Shown here one piece after another: positions 40,856-50,145 of a stretch of DNA of 64,000 nt (position 1 is the first letter of the stretch; each line of letters opens with the position of its first letter). A model generated the notes under the pieces. That model saw only the letters and a program-made list of their open reading frames with translations. It made no database searches and was not told the origin of the DNA. Origin of the DNA: CAZYBU01 sp964645775 (GTDB lineage Bacteria; Spirochaetota; UBA4802; UBA5550). The stretch spans positions 31,622-95,621 of the forward strand of contig CAZYBU010000008.1 in assembly GCA_964645775.1 (NCBI GenBank). The letters run 5' to 3'. The position numbers and the translations under genes were made by a program.

Positions 40856-43800
40856 CTAATCTCCTTTTTTCTTTTTTGAAGGTTTCTTACGCAGGCTGTA
40901 CTTCTCTATCATCCGCTTCTCAATACTGTCAACAATCCTCTCTTCCATATCGTCTACCTGCTCGCAGACCTCTTCAATACGTTTCTCTGTCTCGGTCATC
41001 TCTTTCGGAGGCACAAACTCGACAGGTGATCTGTCATGACCCACGATGACCCTGCGTATATCAGCGAATATATTGTAAAGCAGGGGCGTGGCGAAGAGGG
41101 TAACCAGGGTGCCGAAAAGAAGTCCCCAGGACATGGATACGGCCATCGGTTTAAGGAAGGGGTCATATCCGCCGATACCGTAAGCGGTCGGTATCAGTCC
41201 CAGGAAGGTAGTGATGGTAGTCAGGAAGACCGGCCGTATCCTCTTGGAGCCGGCATCGATACTCGCCTCCAGAGGATTCATCCCCCTCCCCCGGTTGTTC
41301 TTAATAAAATCAACCAGGACAATGGAGTCATTAACGATAACCCCCGCGAGACCGACGATACCCATGACAGCCAGGAAGGAGAAGACCATACCGTGGAAGA
41401 AGAATGTCCAGATCACTCCGATAATCGTCAGGGGAATAATGCTGATGATGATAAGGGGATGATGAAGCGAGCGGAAGAGCCCCACCAGTATAATATAGAT
41501 GACCAAAAGGGCAATGACAAAGGCACGCGCCAGGTCCTGGAGGGACTCCTGGGTATCCTCGAACTCCCCTGAATAGTCTATCAAAATATCCGGATACCGT
41601 TCGTTTATATTAGCGAACTTCTTCATCAGTTTACGATTTACCTCTACGGAAGAGATATCCTTCGAGCCTTCCTTAATCTCTGCGGTAACCCTGATGGCAC
41701 GCTTCCAGTCCTGACGGTTTATTGACGCTATACCGACGGTTTTTTCAAATCGGGCGATTCTTCTCAAGGGCACAAGATTTCCCCTTTTGTTAGTTATATG
41801 AATCTGATTCAGACTGTTGATGTTATCACGCAACCGTTCAGGATAGATAACACGGATGTCGATCTCCTCTTCACTCTTCTTGATCTCAGTAGCTACCGTA
41901 CCCTTGAAGCAGGTACGGACCGTGGTGGCCACATCATACACGCTGATTCCCGCGATCTCGGCCGTCTTCTCGTCCACGAAGATTCGGAGCTCGTCCTTAC
42001 CCTCCTCATAATTGTCTTTTATGTCCTTCAGGCCTTCAACCGTATGGAGATACTCCTTGTACTCATCCGCTACTTTCTGCAGACGGTCAAAGTTTTCTCC
42101 TTTAATCAGTACACTGACCGGTTTGCCGGTGGGAGGGCCGGCCCGCTGGGTCGTTATCTCCACGTTTTCGAAATTCTTCCCGATAACACCGAGCTTTTCC
42201 GCCTCCTTTCTCATATCAATAATGATCTGGGACGCCTTACGCTTCCTGTTCTCTTCAGGTGTCAGATCCACCATGATATAGCCGTAGTTGGATCCCCGCT
42301 TCTCATCCGGGTCCATAGGAGAATCCCTGAGAAGACCTACCTGAGTGATATAGCTTTCCAGTTCTTTTTCCGGGAGCTGCTGTACAAGTTTCTCGAACTC
42401 CTTCACCCGTTGATGCATCTCATCCATGTTCAGACCAGCGGGACCTTCCATCTTGATAATAAATCGTTCGATCTTATCCTGGGGGAAGAGAACAAATTCA
42501 ATCTGAATAACGGCAAAGGCGACACTCCCGACAAAGATCGTGGTTATGATACCTAAAAAGATATACTTATGTGTTAACACGTAACGGAGCATCCGCATGT
42601 AGCGGGCCTGAATGTTTCGAAAGATTCCCCTGGGTTTGCCATTGTTTTCAGTCTTTTTGAAAGGTTTTCTCCGTCTCTTCTCAATGTCATTGATGTGCGC
42701 GGGAAGTATGAACATCGATTCGACCCAGGAGGCTATCAGGGCGATGGAGACAACAGCGGGCAAAGTCCACATGAATTTGCCCATGACACCGCTCATGAAC
42801 ATCAGAGGAGCGAAGGCTGCGATGGTCGTCAAGATGGTCCCCAGCACAGGTATGATAACCTCGGAGGTGCCGTTTATGACCGCTTCCTTCGGCGGGTCCC
42901 CCTCCTCGAGACGCCGATAGACATTCTCTGCCACGATGATGGCATCATCCACAACCATACCGAGGACCAGTATAAGTCCAAAGAGAGACATGAGGTTAAC
43001 CGTGACGCCGGCCTGTCCCATCCATACGAACGTACCTGCGAAAGCTATGGGTATGCCTATGACCGTTACCAGGGAGATACGCCATCCCAGGGTAAGGAAA
43101 AGGCTGAGGGAGACAAGCAGGATACCGACCAGGCCGTTATTAATGAGGACGTTGAGCCTGCGCCTTACGTAGTAGGACTGGTCGTTGGAGATCATGTACT
43201 CGAATTGTTCACCGCTTTCGCCGCGGAATTCATCTGTCAGTTCGGTTATGCGGTCCACCACGTCGATGATGTCAGCCGATTCCTTCTTCATGATGGTAAG
43301 GGTTACGGCCTGTTTTCCCGTATGCTTGTTCAGCACCTCCATCTCTTCAAAGGTGTTATTTATCCGGGCCACGTCTCCCACCCGGACCCAGTATCCCAGG
43401 TCGTTCGCCTGGAGAAGCACTTGTTCGATTTCTTTCGCTGTCTGGACCTCCCCAATTGTGCGGATCATGATCTCTTCCTCACCTGATTGCACAAGACCGG
43501 CCGGGAAGTTCAGGTTTCTGTTCTTCAGGGCCATGATAACGTCATTTACGCCGACATGATATTCCTCCAGCTTTCTCGGGTCCACCTCCACCTGCATTTC
43601 CCTGTCCCGGTACCCCTGTTTGTCGATCCGGGCCACTCCTTTGACCATGAGCATTTCATCTTCCAGCTTTTTGGCCTCTTCCCGGAGAATACGTTCATCC
43701 TCGTCATTATCGACCCCTCCCTTCAGGGCCACGGAGACCTCTACAACCGGCATGAGTGACGACTTAAGCTCCACAACCACCGGGTCTTCAGCGTCATCGG

Positions 43801-44161
43801 GCAGGTCAGACACCCTGTCGACGGCGTTCCTGATATCTGTAACAACCGTGTCTTTGTTTTCCAGGTCAGGGTCGAGCTGGACAGCAACTACGGAACGGGA
43901 TTCCACGGAGCTGGATGACACCTGCTCAATACCGTCCACTTCCCTCATCATGGTCTCAATGGGGATAGATATGTGTTTCTCGATATCCTCAGCCGTGGCG
44001 CCCGGATAAATCGTCGTTATAATAACATAATCGAACTCGACCCGGGGGAAGGCCTCGCGGTTGGCGGTAACCAGAAACATGATCCCTGCTATGAGAATAC
44101 CTATTGAAATAAGGTTGACCAGCAGAGACCGATGGGTGAAGAACTTTACAAAACGTTGCAT
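40856..44161 (-). CDS. RND-family efflux transporter (AcrB/HAE-type)
   Basis: 1,101 residues. The RND layout is clear: helix 1, a large periplasmic loop with the porter motif YPGATAEDIEKHISIPIE, helices 2-6 with GMVVDDAIIVAENVYRR (motif with paired Asp), a second loop, and helices 8-12 (VGLAGVIVNDSIVLVDFIKNN). The C-terminal tail is a charged coiled coil. A proton-driven exporter of drugs or lipids is expected. No membrane-fusion protein or outer-membrane channel gene adjoins it; its partners are the TPR and lipoprotein genes. Confidence 0.95.
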   Translation of the reverse strand: MQRFVKFFTHRSLLVNLISIGILIAGIMFLVTANREAFPRVEFDYVIITTIYPGATAEDIEKHISIPIETMMREVDGIEQVSSSSVESRSVVAVQLDPDLENKDTVVTDIRNAVDRVSDLPDDAEDPVVVELKSSLMPVVEVSVALKGGVDNDEDERILREEAKKLEDEMLMVKGVARIDKQGYRDREMQVEVDPRKLEEYHVGVNDVIMALKNRNLNFPAGLVQSGEEEIMIRTIGEVQTAKEIEQVLLQANDLGYWVRVGDVARINNTFEEMEVLNKHTGKQAVTLTIMKKESADIIDVVDRITELTDEFRGESGEQFEYMISNDQSYYVRRRLNVLINNGLVGILLVSLSLFLTLGWRISLVTVIGIPIAFAGTFVWMGQAGVTVNLMSLFGLILVLGMVVDDAIIVAENVYRRLEEGDPPKEAVINGTSEVIIPVLGTILTTIAAFAPLMFMSGVMGKFMWTLPAVVSIALIASWVESMFILPAHINDIEKRRRKPFKKTENNGKPRGIFRNIQARYMRMLRYVLTHKYIFLGIITTIFVGSVAFAVIQIEFVLFPQDKIERFIIKMEGPAGLNMDEMHQRVKEFEKLVQQLPEKELESYITQVGLLRDSPMDPDEKRGSNYGYIMVDLTPEENRKRKASQIIIDMRKEAEKLGVIGKNFENVEITTQRAGPPTGKPVSVLIKGENFDRLQKVADEYKEYLHTVEGLKDIKDNYEEGKDELRIFVDEKTAEIAGISVYDVATTVRTCFKGTVATEIKKSEEEIDIRVIYPERLRDNINSLNQIHITNKRGNLVPLRRIARFEKTVGIASINRQDWKRAIRVTAEIKEGSKDISSVEVNRKLMKKFANINERYPDILIDYSGEFEDTQESLQDLARAFVIALLVIYIILVGLFRSLHHPLIIISIIPLTIIGVIWTFFFHGMVFSFLAVMGIVGLAGVIVNDSIVLVDFIKNNRGRGMNPLEASIDAGSKRIRPVFLTTITTFLGLIPTAYGIGGYDPFLKPMAVSMSWGLLFGTLVTLFATPLLYNIFADIRRVIVGHDRSPVEFVPPKEMTETEKRIEEVCEQVDDMEERIVDSIEKRMIEKYSLRKKPSKKKKGD

Positions 44162-44404
44162 ATATTATTCCTGTTATACGCTTATATGATAGATACGAGT
44201 ACGGCTAGTACAATTCAAAGGAAAGTAACAGATGACAGAGGGCACCATATTTTTCAAGAATAAATAATTGTCATAAAAGCGAGGTCATAATACTGTGCCA
44301 TTTTATGGGGCGGTACGGTTACCCCTCTCTAAGAATTGACCGATCAAATTCCGTCCTGCCGGCGGCATTCTCTTCAATGCAAAAACATGGAGAAAGGATA
44401 AACA

Positions 44405-46063
44405 ATGATGAATCGCAGCTCCACCGTTTATCCTGAAGAAGCTGTTCGTATCCTTGTACTTGATGACGACATCACCGTCCGTATCATGATGAAGAGAATT
44501 ATCCCGGAAAGGTACGATCTCGTCATAACAGGTACCTTCGAAGAATTTACCGAAAACATCAATACCTTCACACCCAATATTATCCTTCTTGACAATATCC
44601 TTGAGAACAGGAGCGGAATCGAAATATGCCGCTCCCTTAAGTCAAAAAAGGCCTATCAGGACGTCATCGTGATTATCATCACGGCCTCAGAAGAGAACGA
44701 TACCCTGATCCAGGGCTACGAGGCCGGGGCCGACGACTTCGTCCGTAAACCCTTTATTGTACGGGAGATCCAGCTTAAGCTACAGGTCTTTGAAAACATC
44801 ATTCGGTCGAGAAGCATCCTTGAGATCGGTTACCGGAATCAGATTTCACTTTATTCACGTCTCTACGCACTAAGCAGAAAGATAAACGAACTTCTACAGC
44901 AAAAAACCCGGCCCGAATCTCTCCTGGAACAGTTCGCCTTTATCACGGAAATAATTGACGCCGGATACCTGGAGGTGGTCATTCCGGGAAACCAGGATGA
45001 CAGGTCTCTCCTGGCCCTGCGGAAGGGGGACGCGGAATACAGGAGCTACAAACGACTTTCAAAAAAGCTCGGCCAGCAGAAAAACAGTCTTACACCCCAG
45101 AGACCCTTTCGTATCAATTTCGGGGATACCATAATCTACGCGTGCATGGCGACGGTCCAGGTAAGAAACCGTGCCTACGCCCACGTACTTGTTGAAAAGA
45201 AGACCCCTTTCTCCGATGAAGAACAGGAACTGATAACCCTGTTTCATGATTTCATGGAAATGCTTCTGGCAAGGAACATAACAGAGGATATCCTGGAAAA
45301 AAAGAACAAAAACTACAGAGATGAGATATCGAAGGTAAGGGTCATTCAGGCTTCACTGCTGCCCCAATTCGAGGACGTAAAGGGGTATGACATTGATTCC
45401 GTTTTTCTCCCGGCCAATGACGTTTCAGGCGATTTTTTCGACGGTATCTTCCTGGATGAGAGAAACTACCAGCTCTCCCTTCTGGATATTTCCGGACACG
45501 GTATGGCCTCAGCCTTTATTGGCAACGAGCTTCGTACCCTCATCCGCAATTTTTCCTCTTCTGAAATTTCACCCTCTGAAATTCTGGGTGTTATAAACCG
45601 AAAGATGTGCAGAGACCTGCGTCAGTTATACTATTTCGCAACGGCGGTGATACTTCATCTGGACCTGGAGGAGGGAACGATCCGGTACTGCAACGCGGGA
45701 CATCCAGACATCATGGTCTGCTGCCAGGATAAACGCATCCAGAGGTATCCCCATGCCGGTCCCCTTATCGGTTTCAAACCGGAAGCAGTTTTCGCAGAAG
45801 GTACTGTGCAGCTGCAACCTGGTGAAACGATGCTCCTATACACGGACGGCATTACAGAGGCAACTTCACCCGCTTTACGGAAAGAGGGAATGGAAATGAC
45901 GGATTCCATGTACGGGGAGGAAAGGGTCGCGGAGGCGCTGATTGAGCATTCATCCTTTCGCTCCAGGGACATACTCCATTTTCTTATTGAAGACCTTTAC
46001 AACTTCACCGACTATAGCGAGCAGGATGACGATATAACCGCCATCGTCCTGCGTAGAGAATAA
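44405..46063 (+). CDS. Response regulator with GAF-like and PP2C (SpoIIE/RsbU-type) phosphatase domains
   Basis: 552 residues. The receiver domain (about 14-130) has LVLDDD and IILLDNILENRSG with the phospho-Asp. A GAF-like middle (150-295) is followed by a coiled linker and the PP2C domain with PANDVSGDFFDG, LLDISGHGMASAF, CNAGHPD and DGITEATSP. It is expected to dephosphorylate an anti-sigma antagonist when activated by its sensor. GGAGAAAGG precedes the ATG. No cognate anti-sigma genes are in the window. Confidence 0.93.
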   Translation: MMNRSSTVYPEEAVRILVLDDDITVRIMMKRIIPERYDLVITGTFEEFTENINTFTPNIILLDNILENRSGIEICRSLKSKKAYQDVIVIIITASEENDTLIQGYEAGADDFVRKPFIVREIQLKLQVFENIIRSRSILEIGYRNQISLYSRLYALSRKINELLQQKTRPESLLEQFAFITEIIDAGYLEVVIPGNQDDRSLLALRKGDAEYRSYKRLSKKLGQQKNSLTPQRPFRINFGDTIIYACMATVQVRNRAYAHVLVEKKTPFSDEEQELITLFHDFMEMLLARNITEDILEKKNKNYRDEISKVRVIQASLLPQFEDVKGYDIDSVFLPANDVSGDFFDGIFLDERNYQLSLLDISGHGMASAFIGNELRTLIRNFSSSEISPSEILGVINRKMCRDLRQLYYFATAVILHLDLEEGTIRYCNAGHPDIMVCCQDKRIQRYPHAGPLIGFKPEAVFAEGTVQLQPGETMLLYTDGITEATSPALRKEGMEMTDSMYGEERVAEALIEHSSFRSRDILHFLIEDLYNFTDYSEQDDDITAIVLRRE

Positions 46064-46075
46064 CCTGGAGGTCTC

Positions 46076-47398
46076 ATGAAAACATTCTCATTCCCGGGAG
46101 ACTTTCTCTTCGGGACCGCCACAGCCGCGGTCCAGATTGAAGGAGGGGACCGTAATAACAGCTGGTACAGATGGTCTCATGTTCCGGGGAGGATACAGGA
46201 CGGTACCACCTGCTCCATCGCCTCAGACCATTGGAACCGCGTTGATGAGGACATTGCCATCATGAAAAAGATGAACCAGAAGTCCTATCGCATGGGCATC
46301 GAGTGGAGCCGTATCGAACCTCACATGGATGTATTCGACAAGGAAACCCTGACCCACTACAGAAATGAGATAAAAAAACTAATCGCGGCAGGCATCAGAC
46401 CCCTGGTCACTCTTCACCATTTTTCAAACCCGATCTGGATTGAAGATTCCATACCGTGGACCAATCCCATGGTTATCGACCGGTTCACGCTCTACACGGA
46501 ATACCTGGTTCGCAACCTGGGGGACCTTGTCAGTGACTGGGTCACCATCAATGAACCGAATGTCTACCTGATCTTCGGGTACCTCTACGGAGAATGGCCC
46601 CCCGGAAAACGCTCTCTTCCTCTTTACCTGAAAGGTGCCAAAAATATGATCGGGGCCCATATCTCAGCTTATCAGGCCATCCACAGAATACGCAGGGAGA
46701 TGGGACACCATGACACAAGGGTCGGCGCGGCCCATCACCTGCGGGTCTTCGATCCCCTGACTGAAAGGAAGGCCGACCGCCTTCTTATCAATCTCTACGA
46801 TCGTCTTTTCCACGATTTATTCGTAACAGGGATGGCCACCGGCCGGGTCCTTTTTCCGGCGGGCTGCGGATATCCCTTCGGCAAAGGTGATTTTCAGGAT
46901 TACTTTGGTGTCAATTATTACACCCGCGACATGGTCACCTTTGATCTGAAGGACCCGGCTGGTATGACATCCGTACAAAGGGGATGTGAAATCAACGATC
47001 TGGGCTGGGAGATCTATCCGGAAGGGCTCTACCGTATATGCTCAAGGTACTATATGAAATTTAACAAACCGATTTTCATCACGGAGAACGGGACCTGCGA
47101 CGCAAGCGACCGCTTCCGAACCCGTTACATATACGATCATCTCTATCAGGTTCACCGGTGCATCGCGGATGGTATCGATGTGCAGCGATATTATCACTGG
47201 AGCCTGATGGACAACTTCGAATGGGCAGAAGGCCTCAGTGCCCGTTTCGGCCTGGCAGCCGTGGATTACGAAACCCATAGGCGTCTGCTTCGAACCAGCG
47301 GTAAGTTTTATGGTGAGATCGCCCATGAAATGAGGGTATCGGAAGGCATGATCAAAAGATACCTGAAGGAACCCCTAAAGACGGACACCCAGGAATGA
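46076..47398 (+). CDS. Glycoside hydrolase family 1 beta-glycosidase
   Basis: 440 residues. FLFGTATAAVQIEG opens the TIM barrel. The catalytic acid/base is E160 in TINEPN, and the nucleophile is E337 in ITENGT. WSLMDNFEWAEGLSARFGL is near the C terminus. There is no signal peptide, so it acts in the cytoplasm on beta-glucosides, galactosides or a phospho-sugar. It begins 12 bases after the phosphatase gene with CTGGAGG upstream. The 3' end overlaps the convergent HAD gene by 24 bases. Confidence 0.94.
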   Translation: MKTFSFPGDFLFGTATAAVQIEGGDRNNSWYRWSHVPGRIQDGTTCSIASDHWNRVDEDIAIMKKMNQKSYRMGIEWSRIEPHMDVFDKETLTHYRNEIKKLIAAGIRPLVTLHHFSNPIWIEDSIPWTNPMVIDRFTLYTEYLVRNLGDLVSDWVTINEPNVYLIFGYLYGEWPPGKRSLPLYLKGAKNMIGAHISAYQAIHRIRREMGHHDTRVGAAHHLRVFDPLTERKADRLLINLYDRLFHDLFVTGMATGRVLFPAGCGYPFGKGDFQDYFGVNYYTRDMVTFDLKDPAGMTSVQRGCEINDLGWEIYPEGLYRICSRYYMKFNKPIFITENGTCDASDRFRTRYIYDHLYQVHRCIADGIDVQRYYHWSLMDNFEWAEGLSARFGLAAVDYETHRRLLRTSGKFYGEIAHEMRVSEGMIKRYLKEPLKTDTQE

Positions 47399-48055
47399 AG
47401 CCAGTTCCGAAACACTCCCGACAGGATAATCTGATAGCTTCAATTCATCACGGGAACCGTAACCATAGGTTACTCCGCAGAAGGCGATTCCATGGGCGCC
47501 TGCCCCTTCCATGTCGTGAAAACGATCACCAATCATCAGACAATCCCCCGGCTTCGAATCGGGAACAGAGTGAAGGGCGAGCCCGATGATACTCTCCTTG
47601 TCAACCAGTGAGCTGTCCAGCGTGCTTCCCCGGATAGAATGAAAATAGTTAATAAGATCAAAGTGTTCCAGTATCTGGAACGCATAGGGCTCAGGTTTCG
47701 ATGTGGCCAGCAAAAGAATCCTCCCCTGCCCCGAAAGGAGAGCGAGAAGTTCCCTGACGCCAGGATAAAGCCGGTTTTCAAATATACCTCTCTTCGTATA
47801 GTATTCCCGATAGAAAAGGAGAGCTCTCTCCGCACATTGCCTGTCACCTTCACAGAGAGCGATAAAGGAATCGATAAGGGGCGGTCCGATCCATCCGGTA
47901 AGTTCATCCCTATCCGGCTCCCTGCCAAGCCTGCGGAAGGCGTATTTCAGGGAGTTAAAGATACCCTCCCGGGAGTCGGTTATGGTGCCATCCAGGTCGA
48001 AGAGAAGGACAGAAAATTTCTTTCCCATCCCATATATGTGGTTATTCCTTGACAT
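47375..48055 (-). CDS. HAD-superfamily hydrolase, phosphoglycolate-phosphatase-like
   Basis: 226 residues from MSRNNHIYG, chosen because AAGG lies 6 bases before this ATG; a shorter start at MGKKFS is possible. Motif I is LLFDLDGTITDS, motif II is LLATSKPEP, and motif III/IV is MIGDRFHDMEGA. The cap domain is of the Gph type. It hydrolyses a small phosphate ester. Confidence 0.9.
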   Translation of the reverse strand: MSRNNHIYGMGKKFSVLLFDLDGTITDSREGIFNSLKYAFRRLGREPDRDELTGWIGPPLIDSFIALCEGDRQCAERALLFYREYYTKRGIFENRLYPGVRELLALLSGQGRILLLATSKPEPYAFQILEHFDLINYFHSIRGSTLDSSLVDKESIIGLALHSVPDSKPGDCLMIGDRFHDMEGAGAHGIAFCGVTYGYGSRDELKLSDYPVGSVSELASFLGVRL

Positions 48056-48131
48056 TTCCAACCTTACTGTATATCCTTATGCAACCGGTTAAGCATTACC
48101 CGGATTTTTCACATGTAAAGAAATTAAATAT

Positions 48132-48512
48132 ATGAAAAAACGTAATGTAGCGCTGCTGTTTATCATGGTTCCCGTCATCCTGGGCATAATCGGCTCCCTC
48201 TTTCTGGCCTTCCAGAGAGAACCGAAAGATGCCATCGGTTTTGCCATCGGAACTTTCATAGTGGTCATCTTCAGTCTGGTCTGGATCATCAGTGTGGACC
48301 GGTTTTCACAGAAAAACACCATGCGTTTCCTGAAGTCCCTGGCCTATATGTATCTGGGAAAACTTTTCCTGTTGGCCGCGCTTCTCGTCATCAGTGTTAC
48401 CTTCTTCAAAAGTGACCGTCTCTATTTTACCATGGCCTTTCTGTTTGCTACTCTCTTAACAATACCTGTGGAGATATGGTTTGGACTTACAAAAAAACGC
48501 AATGATACCTGA
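48132..48512 (+). CDS. Four-helix membrane protein upstream of kinase-MoxR-VWA operon
   Basis: 126 residues with four hydrophobic helices (NVALLFIMVPVILGIIGSLF, AIGFAIGTFIVVIFSLVWII, YLGKLFLLAALLVISVTFF, YFTMAFLFATLLTIPVEIW). The composition is somewhat like AtpI-type or small inner-membrane proteins, but I do not recognise the family. Its last 11 bases overlap the kinase gene, so it is co-translated with the histidine-less kinase and might carry its membrane signal. Confidence 0.75.
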   Translation: MKKRNVALLFIMVPVILGIIGSLFLAFQREPKDAIGFAIGTFIVVIFSLVWIISVDRFSQKNTMRFLKSLAYMYLGKLFLLAALLVISVTFFKSDRLYFTMAFLFATLLTIPVEIWFGLTKKRNDT

Positions 48513-50145
48513 TCTTTCAAAAGAAGATCTTAAAAAAATGAAACGGGATGAGCTGGAACAGGAGCTCAGGAAGGTCCTCGATTCCCCCTGTGTCAAGGAC
48601 TGCCAGCCCATCCACCCGGACATCTCCTTCCAGGACCTGGTGGAGAACGCCAATGACATCATGTTCGTCATCGACGAGGAAGGCAACCTCATCTACCATA
48701 ATCAGGCCTGGAACGAGGTTTTTTCCAGCACGGAGGAGATCCCCCTGGGAGACCATTACAGCAAATATATTACCGGCATCGACATTGACCGGGCTGAGTA
48801 TGTCTTCGATTCCGTCATAAACAAGGGACTAAGCTTTCAAAACGAGATACTCCGCTTTTCCACAAGGAAAGTTGAAAAGAGGGTCTACAGCCTGAGCATA
48901 TCCCCCATCACAGGGGACCAGAACAAGATAAGCGGACTGCTCGGCATGATGAAGGACGTAACCCTCCGTTATCTTGCCGAAAAGAAACTGAAGGAGAACA
49001 CAAGCATTTTAGAGAAGAAGGTCAAGGAACAGCTTCAGCAGCAGGATGAGCTGCGAGCCCTGCACGCCTTCTCGGAAGACATTGTTCGCAACGCCCCGGT
49101 CGGTATATTCATGCTCGATCCCTCCGGGGTCATGATCCAGGAAAACCCGAAACTCAAGGAGATCATGGGGCATGGGGATGAGACCCGTATCGGTGTTAAC
49201 GTGCTTGAGTACGAGGGATTCATTGAGAGTGGATTCGATATCCTCTTCGAAGAATGCGTTACCAGAAAACAGCCGGTGGTTGCCAGTAACCGACGTTATG
49301 TTCCCATATCCAGGGACAGGGAACTGGTGGTTACCATGCACATGTTCCCTATCGTTGACAAAAACGGCAACATAGACCGGGTCGTTGTCATGGTGGAAGA
49401 CACCACGGAGGCCTTCTCGGCCAACCAGCAGATTAACAACACACAGCGAAAAGCGGTTATCGGCACCTTCGCCGGCGGCATCTCGGAAGACATCCGGCAG
49501 AGCGTAAACCGGATGATCATGGACCTGAATTTCGTCGCGAACAATATCGATTCCGACAGCCCGGCCCAGGAATACACCGATAATCTCAAGGAACAGTTAG
49601 AGCGACTGAAAAACATGTCCGACGAGCTTGTCGCCCTCTCCATTACTGATGAAGCAGAGAAAGAGGTCTTTGACCTGCGAAGGGTCTTCCGGGAGCATCC
49701 CATGACCATGCTTCTCTCAAGCCTTGAAAACCGGGGCATAACCCTCCATATGAACATACCGGAAGAAGAGCTCTGGGTTATGGCCACACCGGCCCAGCTT
49801 CATAATGTCTTCCGGCATATTATTAAAAACGGTGTGGAAGCCATCCAGGACAAAGGCGATATCAGTATCAGGCTCAGCCGACTGGCGGAAGACAGAGATA
49901 ATTATGTCATGGTAGAGATAAGCGACACAGGCGTTGGCATGTACGAAGAGAATATTAAGGCAATATTCAAACCCTTCTACACAACCAAGGGAAAACAGAC
50001 AACCGGTCTCGGTCTAATGATTGTCTGCTTCATTCTGGACAATCTTAAGGGCACCCTCGGCATCAAGAGTGAACCCGGGGCTGGCACAACAGTACGGGTT
50101 GCCCTTCCCGAAGCCCAGGACAGAAGCGGAGGTCCCTGGAAATGA
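48502..50145 (+). CDS. PAS-domain sensor kinase with replaced phosphoacceptor histidine
   Basis: 547 residues from the ATG at 48,502. PAS 1 lies at about 45-165 (FVIDEEGNLIYHNQAWNEVF), then a coiled coil, then PAS 2 (IFMLDPSGVMIQENPKL). The dimerisation helix reads AVIGTFAGGISEDIRQSV; the position that is His in AGGIAHE-type kinases is E329. The ATPase half keeps the N box (IIKNGVEAIQDKG), G1 (ISDTGVGM) and G2 (TTGLGLMIV). So it can bind ATP but cannot autophosphorylate at the usual site. It overlaps the AAA+ gene by 4 bases (ATGA). Confidence 0.9.
   Translation: MIPDLSKEDLKKMKRDELEQELRKVLDSPCVKDCQPIHPDISFQDLVENANDIMFVIDEEGNLIYHNQAWNEVFSSTEEIPLGDHYSKYITGIDIDRAEYVFDSVINKGLSFQNEILRFSTRKVEKRVYSLSISPITGDQNKISGLLGMMKDVTLRYLAEKKLKENTSILEKKVKEQLQQQDELRALHAFSEDIVRNAPVGIFMLDPSGVMIQENPKLKEIMGHGDETRIGVNVLEYEGFIESGFDILFEECVTRKQPVVASNRRYVPISRDRELVVTMHMFPIVDKNGNIDRVVVMVEDTTEAFSANQQINNTQRKAVIGTFAGGISEDIRQSVNRMIMDLNFVANNIDSDSPAQEYTDNLKEQLERLKNMSDELVALSITDEAEKEVFDLRRVFREHPMTMLLSSLENRGITLHMNIPEEELWVMATPAQLHNVFRHIIKNGVEAIQDKGDISIRLSRLAEDRDNYVMVEISDTGVGMYEENIKAIFKPFYTTKGKQTTGLGLMIVCFILDNLKGTLGIKSEPGAGTTVRVALPEAQDRSGGPWK

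Noticed and set aside
42695..43486. Plus-strand open frame of 263 codons within the RND gene
   Set aside because: Antisense to a strongly conserved RND transporter; low-complexity, charged text with no motif.
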